Assembly (NCBI GenBank): GCA_024138025.1
Contig: JAMXBD010000402.1
Location: 744,001-808,000 of the forward strand
From: Combretum micranthum
Lineage: Eukaryota > Streptophyta > Magnoliopsida > Myrtales > Combretaceae
Reading direction: 5' to 3'
DNA: 64,000 nucleotides
Part shown: positions 34,567-46,504 of the stretch, one piece after another
How positions within the stretch are numbered: position 1 is the first letter of the stretch
How the letters are laid out: every line of letters begins with the position of its first letter
The notes under the pieces: model-generated
What the model was told of the DNA's origin: nothing
The model's database searches: none
The model's input: only the letters and a program-made list of their open reading frames with translations
Program-made: the position numbers and the translations under genes

Positions 34567-35870
34567 CCAGATAGACCTTATACTTGGGGCTAGTCTCCCT
34601 AATTTACCTCATTACAAGATGAACCCGAAGGAGAGTGAGATTCTCAAAGAGAAGGTTGAGGAGCTCTTAAGGAAGGGTTTGATACAGGAGAGAATGAGTC
34701 CACGTGCAGTTCCGGCTTTGCTGACACCCAAGAAGGATAGAAGCTGGAAAATGTGTGTAGATAACAAGGCTATAAACAGGATCACTGTGGGATATAAATT
34801 TCCAATACCACGGTTGGATGACTTACTTGACAGGCTACATGGGGCTAAATGGTTTTCTAAGATCGATCTGAATAATGGATACCATCAAATTAGGATCAGG
34901 CCTGGTGATGAATGGAAGACTGCCTTCAAAACGAAGGAAGGTTTGTATGAGTGGTTAGTCATGCCATTCGAGCTATCCAATGCCCCAAGTACATTCATGC
35001 GGTTAATGCACCAGGTACTAAAACCTTTTATGGGTAAATTTGTAGTGGTTTACTTCGATGATATTTTGATATATAGTTCTTGTGAGGATGAGCACTTGTT
35101 GCATTTGAAGAGTGTACTGACAGCCCTGCAGGAGAATAAGTTATACATTAACCGTAAGAAGTGTAGCTTCATGACAAACGAATTACTCTTTTTGGGAGAC
35201 ATTTTTTCGGCTGATGGTATACGAGTCGATGAAGCAAAGGTGTTGGCAATTAGAGAGTGGCCCACTCCTAAAAATGTCTTTGAGTTGCGAAGCTTTCATG
35301 GTTTAGCGACCTTCTATCATAGGTTTATCAGGAATTTTAGCACTATTCCTGCACCCATGACAGAGTGTTCGAAGAAGGGAAAGTTCCTATGGAATGATGA
35401 AGCAGCCACTAGCTTTGTAGTCTTGAAAGAGAAATTAAGTACTGCTCCAGTACTTACCCTCCCAAACTTTGAAAAGTTATTTGAAGTGGATTGTGATGCC
35501 AATGGGGTAGGCATAGGAGCGATTCTATCCCAGGAGAAGAGACCCATTGCATTTTTTAGTGAGAAACTTAATGATGCTATACGAAAGTGGAGCACCTATG
35601 ATAATGAGTTTTATTATGTAGTGCATGCTCTTAAGACCTAGGAGCATTATCTTGTTGGGAAGGAATTTGTGCTACTTTCAGATTATGAGGCCCTGAAGTA
35701 TTGAATACTTAGAAGAGGATAAGTAGTGACATGCATGCGAGATGGTGTCAATTCCTACAGTAGTTTCCTTTTAGATTACAACATAAGTCAGGAGCCCAAA
35801 ATAAAGTCGCAAATGCTTTAAGTAGATGAGCCTCTTTGTTGCTAACCTTGAGTTAGGAAATTTTGGGGTT
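34550..35870 (+). pseudogene. Gypsy B reverse transcriptase-RNase H
   Basis: Open for 363 codons (34550-35641), then stops. RT motifs: [43 protein letters not shown] (G to E against element A), the catalytic YFDDILIYS near 35055, and [15 protein letters not shown]. RNase H starts with [19 protein letters not shown] and [12 protein letters not shown]; a TAG at 35639-35641 interrupts it, and further stops follow. The DNA upstream to 34208 still reads in a pol frame (YTLLPLKDKTDLSNKS), showing that gag and pol were once one frame. Confidence 0.92.
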
Positions 35871-35959
35871 TGAATAGCTTAAAGATGAGTATGTACATGA
35901 TGATGATTTTTGTGACATATGGCACCAAGTATCTAATAATCATCCTGTTTCTGGATTTT

Positions 35960-37112
35960 ATTTATCTGATGCATGAGAATCAACTATGTCTACCAAGAAC
36001 TTCACTGAGAGAGCAAGTGATTAGTGATCTCCATGGACGAGGATTGTCTGGTCATTTAGGGTGTGATAAGACAATAGCAGCAATGAAAGAGAGGTTTTAC
36101 TAGCCATAGCTCATGAGAGATGTGAGTAAATTTGTCGAAAGGTGTTATGCCTGTTAGAGATCAAAGGGCCAGTTCAAGAATACTGGACTATACATGCCAT
36201 TACCAGTACCTGAGCATATTTGGGAGGATTTTTCCATGGACTTTGTGCTTGGATTACCCCCATACACAAAGAGGAGCTGATTCTATTTTTGTGGTTGTTG
36301 ACAGGTTTTGTAAAATGTCACATTTTATTCCCTGCAAGAAAACTACTAATGCAGTTGATGTGGCTAAGTTGTTCTTCCAGGAAGTCGTCCGTTTACACGA
36401 AGTTCCCAAAAGCATCACTTCTTATCAAGATAGCAAGTTCCTGAGTTACTTTTGGAGGAAATTGTGGAAGTTGTTTTATTCTTCTTTGTAGTTCAATAAC
36501 ACAGCCCATCCACAAACTGATGGCCAAACATAAGCGGTCTACCGGACTTTGGGAAATTTGATTTGCAGTCTTTATGGAGATGGACCGAAGTAATGGGACA
36601 TTATCCTACCATAGGTGGAGTTCACTTATAATAGTGCAGCTCATACTGCTACTAGACGGTCTCCTTTCTCAGTTGTCTACACTAAGGTACCACAACACAC
36701 CCCTGATTTACTTAAGCTACTTAAAGGAAGAAGTGTTAATATTCCAGCCAGGCATATGACGGAACAAGTGGTAGATGTGTAAAAGGAGGTGAAACAATGG
36801 TTAGAAGAAATGAATAAGCGATATAAGCAAGTTGTCGACAAGTATAGGAGGCATGAGACGTTTCAAGTGGGTGATCAAGTTATGGTTTTCTTATACAAGG
36901 AGAGATTTCTTGTTGGTACCTACAACAAGCTTAAACCAAGAAATATGGTCCATATAAGGTGTTGCAATGTATCAATGACAATGCATATATAGTGGACTTA
37001 CCTGATAGCTTGGGTCTTTCTAAAACATTTAATGTGGTGGATTTATCTAAGTTTCATGATTCAGAAGAGCCTCTTTATCCGAACCATCAAAACAACTCGA
37101 GGACGAGTTTTT
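35960..37112 (+). pseudogene. Gypsy B integrase, catalytic residues lost
   Basis: The HHCC module is recognisable ([16 protein letters not shown] near 36030, ERCYAC near 36140). The core begins MDFVLGLP near 36236 and shifts frame. [10 protein letters not shown] (about 36415) has tyrosine where the second catalytic aspartate stands in element A (ITSDMD). The third acidic position falls on a stop codon (DGQT*AVYRTL, about 36525). C-terminal part: ETFQVGDQVMVFLYKERF (about 36855). Multiple stops. Confidence 0.88.
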
Positions 37113-37115
37113 CTC

Positions 37116-37127
37116 AAGTGGGGTGAC
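37116..37127 (+). other. Polypurine tract of gypsy element B
   Basis: AAGTGGGGTGAC immediately before the 3' LTR, at the position of the plus-strand primer. Confidence 0.65.
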
Positions 37128-37530
37128 TGATGCGAACAAAATTGCGAAGATATATCTAATTAATAGAGAGAAGTCGAAGATGGAGCAAAAGACGGAAAAA
37201 GGCCGGCATTAACGCCGCTAGCCTTTACACCACAACCGCCGACATTGCTCCCAAAGCCGCTGGCCTAAAAACCGACCTAGGATGTAGGCTGAACAAGACA
37301 ATTTCAAGGCCGCCAGCTTTCTTTTAATTTATGCCAGCTTTTATCTTTTTCATAATTTTTTGTTTATTTTATGTTTTCCCTTATCTCTTGAGACTATAAA
37401 TAGTCTTTTAGGTATTTTGTTTAAGACAAATATTATTCTATCTATTGAAACCCTAATCTTAGAGATCCTTTCTGTCTGAAAGATTTGCTGTTCTTGCAAA
37501 TATTTGTTTGAACACTTTAACACTGCGTCA
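37128..37530 (+). repeat. 3' LTR of gypsy element B
   Basis: It starts TGATGCGAACAAA and ends CTTTAACACTGCGTCA. A direct repeat of 26845-27206, with 41 bp more near 37225-37266. Confidence 0.92.
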
Positions 37531-37535
37531 AGTTT

Positions 37536-40500
37536 AATATGGTTAACTCTAGAGTTAAAGATGAACCGCTAAAATGAAACATTACAAAGCTTCTAAGGAT
37601 CACATACTAGATCAAAACATGACATGGATCATTGAAATGGGATCTGGATTTATTTATTTTCGATAACAAATCATACAATTAAAAGAGATATAACAATGAT
37701 GCAACAATTAAAGAGTAAAAGAAAGACAAAATGTATGTGCAATACCCAAACATAGCATATAAGGAGAGAAAGAAAGATATACATAATTTATATAAAAATA
37801 AAAAAAAGGGGGTAAATAATCATAAGCAAAATTGAATTAATCCCATACAATTTAATAGAAATAATATAATTATTTCCATCACCATCATAGAGAACCATTT
37901 CATTTAGTGTTTCTGGGATTTTCTTTTTTCATTTTTTTTCTCCTATTTTACTTGCTTTACTTAATATACACTAAGCATCTAGATAAATTTAATAGAAATT
38001 AAGCCATCATACACATAATTGGAGATAGCTTAAATATCAATAAAAGAAAAATAGGAATCTCTAAAGATATAATGATGTTGATTTAGTCCTTACTTGTGTA
38101 TTTGTCTTAATGCTTTTTTATAACTGGGTTTCTTGTAAATCCATGGCATAACTCCATATAGAAAAATAACATGTAAGCTCTATACCTAATAAATAAAAAA
38201 CATCAGTTAGTCCAAAGAGCTCATTACCATATGAGAAAGAAGCTAGCAAAAAGAAGAAAATGGTACAATAAAAAAAAATTCAAATTTGAATGGTGTGTGT
38301 AATCACAACTAGAATATTGAGAAACAACTTTATTGGCCATTCTTAAGCAATTTTTTAAGTTATCAATTTGCAATAGCGAATCTATTTTTTTATAATTATT
38401 TAGTGTTGTAATTTTTTTCCCTCTTATTATAGTTGTAACTTGCGTAAATTAATGAACCTTTTAAAATTTGCAATCCAAAAGATTACATGTCATCTAGAAG
38501 TGTTTGAAGGAGTTGAGATATACCAGTTATAGCTAAAATTGATGAAGTAGATGGCTACTAAAATAGAATTGCTAGTGTAAATTGACAATTACGACAATTG
38601 CTCAAAATATATAATAACAGTTACTTCTTCTTTTTTTTCTTTTCATTTATTTTTTGAAATTATTATTTATTTATTTTGCAAAAAATGTTCATATGAATGA
38701 TATTATCATACCTATAAAGATGTCTGAAAGCGCTTGAATTATGAAAATGTGAATAGCTTAACAAAAGATTTGTTTATTTTCTCACATCATTTAACAGAGA
38801 ATACTAGCATGGTTTTAGAGTTCAGTATTTTTGCAAATTTTTCTAGAGATTGGCAATCCTCCATCAGTAATTTTTCTAGAGATTGGCAAACTCAATACTA
38901 AAGTAATTAATGAATGAATGTAGCTAGGAAAGAAATCGAAGGAGGAAAGAAAAAAATTCGAATGAGAAAGAAACTAAGAGGAATAAATCGGAGAAGAGAG
39001 AATAGAAATGGGAGAAGAGAAGGAGAAGCAGGTATATATAGGGGATGACTGGGATGATGAGGCGAAGTTGGTCTCATAATTGGGAAGTTGAGGGGAAATT
39101 GGCCTCATAACTGGGATGATGAGCCAATTTCACCTCACAAAATGTAGATGAGGTCAAATTCGCCTCATTCTTGAAAATTTAATTTCCTGCACCCACCTTT
39201 TTCCTCACACTCTAATAATGTTGAAACATTTTTCCAGATCCCGCTCTTTTCACCAATTCATTCTTCTCTCTAATTTACTTTTATTTATTAAAAATTAATT
39301 ATAGACAATATTTATATAGATTAATTATTAAAATTTAAATAATATATATAAAATAGGAATATTTTATTAATCAATTGGCTTATTAGTAAATAAGATTAAA
39401 GAGTTACAATTAAAAATGTTAAGAAAAAATTTCGTCAAATGAATTATTTACGTTTATAGAGGATTTCAAAAGTAAAATGATCGTAATATGATAATTTTTC
39501 TATTATTATATAGTTTTGTTTGGCATTTTGTATTTTCACCGAACCTTTTACTAATATTAAACACATAAAAGCACATTTTGCACATTTTATAAAATTTTAC
39601 TGTTAAAATATATTAATTATAATATCATAAATTATTTCATATGTAATGTGATAATTATATATTTATCATATTTTTTATGAAATTGTACATACGAACATAA
39701 ATATTTATTATTAAAATCGGTGATTTATAATCTTATAGATTATTTGATATTTAATATGTAAATTACATATTGATAAAAGTAGATAATATTTATTTAGTTT
39801 GCTGAGGAAAATTTTTTAAATCATATATAAATCTTACTCATGGAAAATTATATAAAAAAAGATGTGTGAAATATGTATTGATAATTTTTTTGAAATTGAA
39901 CATATTAACATCAAAATTTATACGTTTAACCAGAATCTTACAATTTAAATCCGTTATTTATAATTTTATAAATTAATTAACATGTGGTATATAAATAATA
40001 TATTAATAGCAGTTTTTAGTTTTGTGTGAAATTAAACACACAGACATATATTTTGCACGTTTTGTAAAAATCTCAGAAATAAAACATGTTATTTATAATA
40101 ATATAAATTTATTTATATAAAATGTGTAAATTATATATTGATAGATGCTATTTTTTCTTTTCAATTAAACATGTCATCCTAAATTTTGCACGATTTCTGC
40201 AAATAATTTATATTATTAAGGGCAAATCACATACTTTGGTGTCCTTAGGCTTTTGGATTTAAATTTATTTTATTTGTCAAATTGAAACTACTCCCTCCAT
40301 AAAATTGAAAAAACTTCACAGATTTTTTTTTAAAAAATAACCAGTCCCTTTTTTTTTCACTCTCAAAAGAATAAATTATAATTTATATTTATATATAAAA
40401 AAGACAAAATCATCCTATATATAAAATATTTTCTATTAAATTCGGAATCTATATAGAACTTTTCAAAGTAATGGCTCTTCATATTAGCATTGGCCTATTC

Positions 40501-40804
40501 AGTAATTCGTCCATGTTTTTCTGTCAAATTTTGCTAATATATTCCACTGTTAACAAACGAAGTAATTGATTTATACTTATCAATTTAATTTAAATGTGTT
40601 GGATTATTTTATATGGAAATGCACCGCGGGTGCATCAAATGCTTCTATAATTAAAATGCGTTCCTTATAATATTATCTCAAAATTAATAAACGTTATATT
40701 AAAGCTCAATGTGAGCCAACATGCATGGTAAACATTATATAAATTGTAGTGTGTTGTCTGCTGTGGATTTAGTTAGCATGAAGAAACGAAACACCGAGTA
40801 TGTG
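37536..40804. other. Gene-free AT-rich stretch
   Basis: No coding frame above 60 codons and no recognisable domain. It contains purine tracts, a small inverted-repeat cluster at 39057-39168, and a lone CTCCCTCC motif near 40293 that recalls a Stowaway end but has no partner. Confidence 0.45.
39057..39168. repeat. Inverted-repeat cluster (GAGGCGAAxTTGGxCTCAT motifs)
   Basis: ATGAGGCGAAGTTGGTCTCAT (39057-39077) pairs with ATGAGGTCAAATTCGCCTCAT (39148-39168), and a second inner pair (GGGGAAATTGGCCTCAT and CCAATTTCACCTCA) nests within. A TATATATAGGGG lies just before it at about 39032. It may be the end of a degraded DNA element. Confidence 0.5.
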
Positions 40805-40809
40805 CATAT

Positions 40810-43800
40810 TGTCACGCCCCGAAGGGTACCCTAAACGTGGCAGTCTGCCACATATAATGTCAAGACTTAAGAATGACTACCGTAGTTACTCAAAAGTCTC
40901 AGTATTACATGTAACGCGTCTAACATGGTAATAGGATACGCTTTTGGAAAGTGTGGTCTAAGCAAGTAATATTGAACATACAAGAATCTAGAAATAAAAA
41001 TAAATAATAATAATAATAATAATAACAATTAAAAGTCTATCACATGATTTTTAGGGGCATACCCCTGCTAAAACTCCAAGGATCGAAATAACTAATATTC
41101 TTTACAATAACTTAAATACTACATCAAAAGATTTTAAAGGAATTCTAGTCTAATCCTTCAAGTAGATTTTCTTCAAAAGCTCCCAAAAGAAAACTTACGC
41201 GTATATGAGGAGACCTTAGATACAAGAACAGGTGTTCCTGTGAATACAAATATCTATAGGGACATAAGCTTTTATGGGCTTAGTGAGTATAATCCTAATA
41301 ATCATACTTGAAACAAAATAACAACCAAGTTTATTAGACAAGCAAATGTAATGAACAAACACGTGAGCATACAAGACATATGATTTTCTGGGAATCATAT
41401 GTTGAATTAATTACACCCTTCATTCAAGGTTAGGTATTCCAGCCTATTATGGCCATCACTTCTTTTAAAATCATTTTTATAGATCTTACCGGCTCCAATT
41501 CGCCATAAAAAATATGTAGTTATCACTGGCTCCTAGTATCCATCAATTTATATAGTTTTTACCGGCTTCTACTCGCCACATACATAATACAGCGGTTATG
41601 CCTACTACCACTATCATACACTTGTCCCACTAATTGTACAATAGCGAATGCAATGTAACTCAACTTATAAAGTGTATTCATCAACTTTTATTTAAAGCCT
41701 AGCAATTATATTTCAATTTCTCACAAGTGACCAACCAATTTCAGACACTTCAACATGCCGATAATCATACAATTTATTACAAACAATTCATGGCTCGATA
41801 TACTTAATATTATTTCAACATGTCATAAACACATGCATCTTCAATTTTATCTTTTCTTAAATCTAATGCAACTAATTTACAAGCACAAGCATAAACATGA
41901 AAAATAAGGGAAGTAGACTCACTCGGTCATGACGATACTTTCTTAGTGGAAGTAGTCCTCGAGGTAGTATACGTCCTCTTCCTCGATTCATAAACAAAGG
42001 AAATACCCAAAATGAGTATTCCATGAAATTTCTAGTCAAAACTTCTAACTCTATTTTCTAGTTACAGTAAAATTCGTATAGGTAGAAATTACAACTTAAA
42101 ATGGCTATAACTTGCTTATTTTAACTTGGAATTTCTCATATAATATACTGTTTTCTACCTATTCGAAAAGACCTATCCGTTTTTAAGGTTATTCTTATCA
42201 TAAAAAGTCCTTTGGGTGCCGAAAATGTAGGGTATAGATTTACCACGAAAATTCTAGTTTTCAAAACTTAAATTTGCAAACTTTTCTTTATCCAAAAATA
42301 CTTGCACCAAAATATAGATATTATTATAGTTGGAAAAACCTTTAGAGTATATATATATATATATATATATTGACTCATATTATATGCATGAATTTAATGA
42401 AGTTGTCTCAACCATGATTTTTGTAAAAGCAATGTTTTCTAGAAATTTGGAAAAGCAAAACTTTGAAAATTTCCACTTAGCTTATTGGAAAATTTCTTAA
42501 ATTATTTTAAGTGAGTATTTCCCCTTTTAATTCTATTTCCTTAGTCTTTCAAATTTCTAAAAAAAATGATTTTTTTCTTTCTAAGTTTCTTATAACTTAA
42601 TTTCTAGAGGTTGAGATGATAGTTTCTAAATACTATTTGAGAGTAGTTAAAATTTATCAAGCTTTATATGTTCTTAACCTTTCCTAAAGTTTATTTCATT
42701 TACTTAAAATGATTTCCTAAGTTGTTTAATAACTTTATTCCTTAAGAACATCTTATCCTTATAAAAGAAACATTCCTGATAATTTGTCAGACGAGTCTAT
42801 TCCTTCATATTCTAGAGTATTGGTGAAACTTTCTTAATGAAGTTTAGTAAAACTTTTGTCAACCAAGAATTTGAAATTTTAAAACTTTATGGTTTTGTAA
42901 AGTGTATGTATGATATATCTACTTTATGTATTATCTAAAATCCCCAAGTTCTTTGATTACTTAAAAACTTATGATGAACTACTCTAAATTTTTGGAAAAG
43001 ATTTGCTAAGATAAATTCTTAAGTCTTTATGGGAAAAATCATTTCTTAAGTCTTTATGACAAAATTTATTTTGGAAAAGAACTCTATCTTCTTTTTATTT
43101 AAGAAAACATTTCCCTCTTTATCTTGTTGAGACAATAATCAATATACTCATGCATGATCATGAATATATAATATGAAAATATGAAAATATAAGAAAGACA
43201 TACTAAGCAATATAATAAGCAAGTTAATATATCAAGTATTAAGAGCCTTAGTTTCATCAAGGCAACCCAGGACTAAGAATAGACTAATCCCAAAAAAAAA
43301 GAAAAAGAAAAAGAAATAATAATAGCAAGTTAGAGATAGTTAGTAAGCATTAGGCTTCAAAAATATATAGATATACATATATTTAATAATATATATAGGG
43401 TTAGATTAGAGCATAATAACAACAATAATATCATTAATAATCAACTTATATATGAATATAATAACAACATAATAAAATTTGAATTTCATGTATAAGAAAA
43501 AAACATGAACATGTTGTTGCTTTTACTACTCATATGAGTTTTAAAACAACACCATGGTCATGCTAGTTACATGACATGAGTAAATAAAATAAGGATAGGA
43601 GTTTCACCTTAAGTGTTTATGATGGAGAAAGAAGGTAGTGAATGTATGGTTATGTGGTTAGTGAGAAATGGTAAATGGATTGTGTATAGAGAGAAATTTT
43701 GTGAGTATTTGGTGAAAGAGAGTTTTGGTAGAGGAAAATTTTGTGGAGAGAGTTGTGGAGTGAATTTGAGAGAGTTTTGTTATGTGTAAAAATGGTGTGA

Positions 43801-44533
43801 AAGAAGTGAAGGAAGAGGGGGTATTTATAGTTGAAGATAGAGGGAAATTAGATGTAATAAAATAAATTAAAAAATAAATTGATGAAGGAAGAGAGAGGGG
43901 GCACCGACCACTATTGAGAGGAGAGAGAGAGTGAATTATTTTTGTTTTTTTGTAATCAAAAGGTAATAAAGATATGAAGTATGGTTGATGTGAATGTGTA
44001 TTGGAAATGAAAAATGTAGAAAAATAGGTATGTAGATAATAAGAATAGGTTGTAAGGTAAAGTAAAAATAGATGCATAGTAATAAATAGTAGTATAGGAC
44101 AATGAATAGTAAATAAGACTAATAGTGTGTCGATAGTGAAGAAAATACGCATATAAATACAATATCTATTATTTTTAGTTACCGAAAAATTACGAAACTG
44201 ATATTTTTGAAATCCTTGTATTATTTTGGTCCTAATGGTGTTATCGGAATATTTTTATTATTCTGAGCCTTGGGACATGCTTTTCGAGAGTTGATCTCGT
44301 TCAAGTCCGAAGGACACTCAAAATTCGCGAATTTGATATTTTTACGCTTCCTTATATAATTACAAACTATTATCACTAATTATTTCAACTCCGTTGTCTA
44401 GGGCTAAAGAATACGGGAATGTCGGATCTAAATTCTAGGGTTTGTCCTAGCATTTTGTTGACCTTTAGGGTTTCTGGTTGATTTTTAATTCTAAGATTAA
44501 GTTTAAAATAAATCAAAATTTCAAGGGTTTACA
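40810..44533 (-). mobile_element. Giant solo LTR, 3,724 bp
   Basis: It starts TGTCACGCCCCGAAGGGTACC and ends TTCAAGGGTTTACA. Flanking pentamers CATAT (40805-40809) and AATAT (44534-44538) match at four of five positions, consistent with an old target duplication. Blocks shared with the other copies include GGGGCATACCCCTGC near 41055, CATATGATTTTCTGGGAATCATATG near 41378, and a TTGTCTAGGGCTAAAG block near 44392. GGGGTATTTATAG at 43819-43831 gives a TATA box on the minus strand. Long antisense frames at 43658-44162 are low-complexity and not genes. Confidence 0.75.
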
Positions 44534-44598
44534 AATATCTATTGCTTCCTAGTCATAGATGGCAGTTTTATTGTTTGTTGATTCTCAAAATTAATGAA

Positions 44599-45200
44599 CA
44601 CTACAACAAAATGAGTCTTTAACCACGTCTAATAAACGTGGCTAAACATTAATTAAACGTGACCAAAGATTTTTTGTCATGTTTTTTTACACGTAGCCTA
44701 TAGACGTCGCAAAAAGTCCATCACAGATTTGATAAGTAACATTAAAATTTAAAACGTCACTAATATAAATTTGGCAGCCAAATACACTTTATAAAGCCAC
44801 GATTAAACATGGCCTATTATCATGTTTGGTCACACTTATGTGTGGCTAAATTTGATTAATCCCCATCTCGTCAAATATAAAAGGAGGGAAATTTATGATC
44901 AACAACGTTTACACATGGGTAAATACATTTATTAGTAACGTGTACACGTAAGTAAATTACTAAATTAGAAATGTTTAACCATGGTCTTGCATAGGTTGAA
45001 TAACCTTTATATATGTTCGTTGGACAAAACTGGCGATTTATAAACATGAAAAATCTCCTATTTACCTCAATTTAAACGTGGCGATTCAAACACATTGGCA
45101 ATGTCTACATATAGGTATTGAATTAAAATAGTAATTTCTAGACATGGCTGTTATTCTAAATTAGCAACGTTTACATGTGGTTGTTCTTATTGAGAAGAGA
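44599..45200. mobile_element. Terminus and subterminal repeats of a second CACTA element
   Basis: CACTACAACAAAATGAG at 44599 is a typical plant CACTA terminal repeat. The next 600 bp hold a dozen or more imperfect copies of ACGTGGC/ACATGGC/ACGTTTAC-type motifs in both orientations (for example at 44625, 44640, 44660, 44800, 45070, 45140), as in CACTA subterminal regions where the transposase binds. The other end (CATTTTGTTGTAGTG) was not found in the window. Confidence 0.7.
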
Positions 45201-45619
45201 TGGGCATTAATGTTAACCCGGTTTGATTTGCCAATGTATACTTGTTTATTGTACATTATATGCACAATTAGTAATATACACCTGTTTAATCACAATATAA
45301 TTTATACTTGCTATTACTTCTCCACATGAAATTTATGTATGAATAAATATCCCTAATACAATTTGAAGCATACAATGCACTCGATATATAATAAGATCTA
45401 ATAACACAGAAATTACTTAAAGGTCACCATGACCATACTTACAGTAAAGAAAAAAAGAGATTTAACAATATTGTTTAGTGTCCTTACAAGAAACAAAAGC
45501 ATAAGCTCCAAATTATATCAAAATGAGCATATATACACACTTAATCACATCAATTTGACCCGATTCATGCTAGTTGGTTTAGCCAAAAAACAAAAAACAA
45601 AAAACAAAAGATCGAGTCT

Positions 45620-45714
45620 TTAATTTTCTTCCTCACTGTTGTCACCATCATCACCAAGTGATGGATTTGACGAACAATCTCATGCGCTTGTAGAAGGATC
45701 TCCATTTGGATTTG
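45620..45714 (-). pseudogene. Probable last exon of a CACTA transposase
   Basis: Behind a good acceptor (ATGTGACAG at 45715-45723) the minus strand reads NPNGDPSTSA*DCSSNPSL, then GDDGDNSEEEN and a TAA at 45622-45620. A serine/aspartate-rich tail of this kind at this distance from a CACTA end is what the C-terminus of plant En/Spm transposases looks like to me. One in-frame TGA breaks it. The rest of the transposase is not recognisable upstream. Confidence 0.45.
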
Positions 45715-46204
45715 CTGTCACATAATATATAGATATAATTATTGAATGATTAAAAAAACATGAATGAGATTATGAGAAAAGACCCATGATAACTAACCTG
45801 AACTATTGGGAAAAATTGAAACAAGTTGTTGTACAAGTCGAGTTAGTTAAGTAAGTTGTAAACACCATTGAATAGCAAATTCAATTCAAGAAAATAGGAA
45901 AAGAATGGTAATTAATGGGATGATGAGCTATTATCTTATATATCATAAACTTGATATTATAAAATACCTTTTTCTATATCTAAAATGATTAAATTGGAAC
46001 ATATTGTTATTGTTATTATATTTCTAACCTAATAATTTAAATTGAACATTGGAAAATAAAAAAAAATGAAATAAATATTTAGATATAATATGAAGGAGGG
46101 AATTCCATTTGCACTTGTACAAGGAGAACCAAGACTCAACTGATTGTGCATAACAATAGAACAAGTAGCTGAGGTGAAGTTATGCCATTAGCTTATATTA
46201 ATTA
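45715..46204. other. Putative interior of the CACTA element; little recognised
   Basis: AT-rich. A minus-strand segment near 46085-46165 reads HNQLSLGSPCTSANGIPS and could be another exon of the same transposon gene. No firm call. Confidence 0.3.
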
Positions 46205-46209
46205 TACAT

Positions 46210-46425
46210 ACTTCTAATTGAAGGGTCAGCCTCTTGTAAGCTAGCTTATAAAAGCTTGAGATCCTAAGTTCAAATCCTACCTAGCTTACTCTTAGAGCTA
46301 CCTAACTTAACAATGCATGCTCTTTTAGGATTGGACATATGCTCAAGTCTAGTTAATGCAAACCCCATCAATTAAACCAAAAAGAGAAGTATGAGGGGCA
46401 AAAACCAAAAAAAAAAAAAAAAAAC
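46210..46425 (+). mobile_element. SINE-like relic
   Basis: It has a tRNA-like B box GTTCAAATCCT (46268-46278) with a possible A box TAGCTTATAAAAG about 30 bp upstream, and ends in a 19-A run near 46405-46425. The spacing fits a tRNA-derived SINE. Boundaries and target duplication are not clear. Confidence 0.35.
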
Positions 46426-46504
46426 ACTGAATCATTTGAAAGTGATTATGAAAGGTCTTTAACACCAATATGTTCAATCTAGATACTATATTTTGTTGTA
46501 CTTT

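Larger units (their letters stand above)
26845..37530 (+). mobile_element. Ty3/gypsy retrotransposon B, split by a giant solo LTR
   Basis: The target duplication AGTTT is at 26840-26844 and 37531-37535. Two LTRs, primer binding site, gag, protease, RT-RNase H and integrase remnants lie in order on the plus strand. Subtracting the 5,344-bp insertion and its 5-bp duplication leaves 5,337 bp, almost exactly the size of element A. A and B share the LTR promoter motif and align through Gag, PR, RT and IN, so they are one family. Mutations in the protease, RT and integrase, plus many stops, show that B is inactive. Confidence 0.93.

Noticed and set aside
40290..40300. TACTCCCTCC as a Stowaway MITE end
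   Set aside because: No inverted partner GGAGGGAGTA nearby; a single octamer is not enough.
43658..44162. Minus-strand frames of 164 and 68 codons
   Set aside because: Low-complexity (Ser/Thr/Phe/Ile) frames in the purine-rich part of a giant LTR; no domain.
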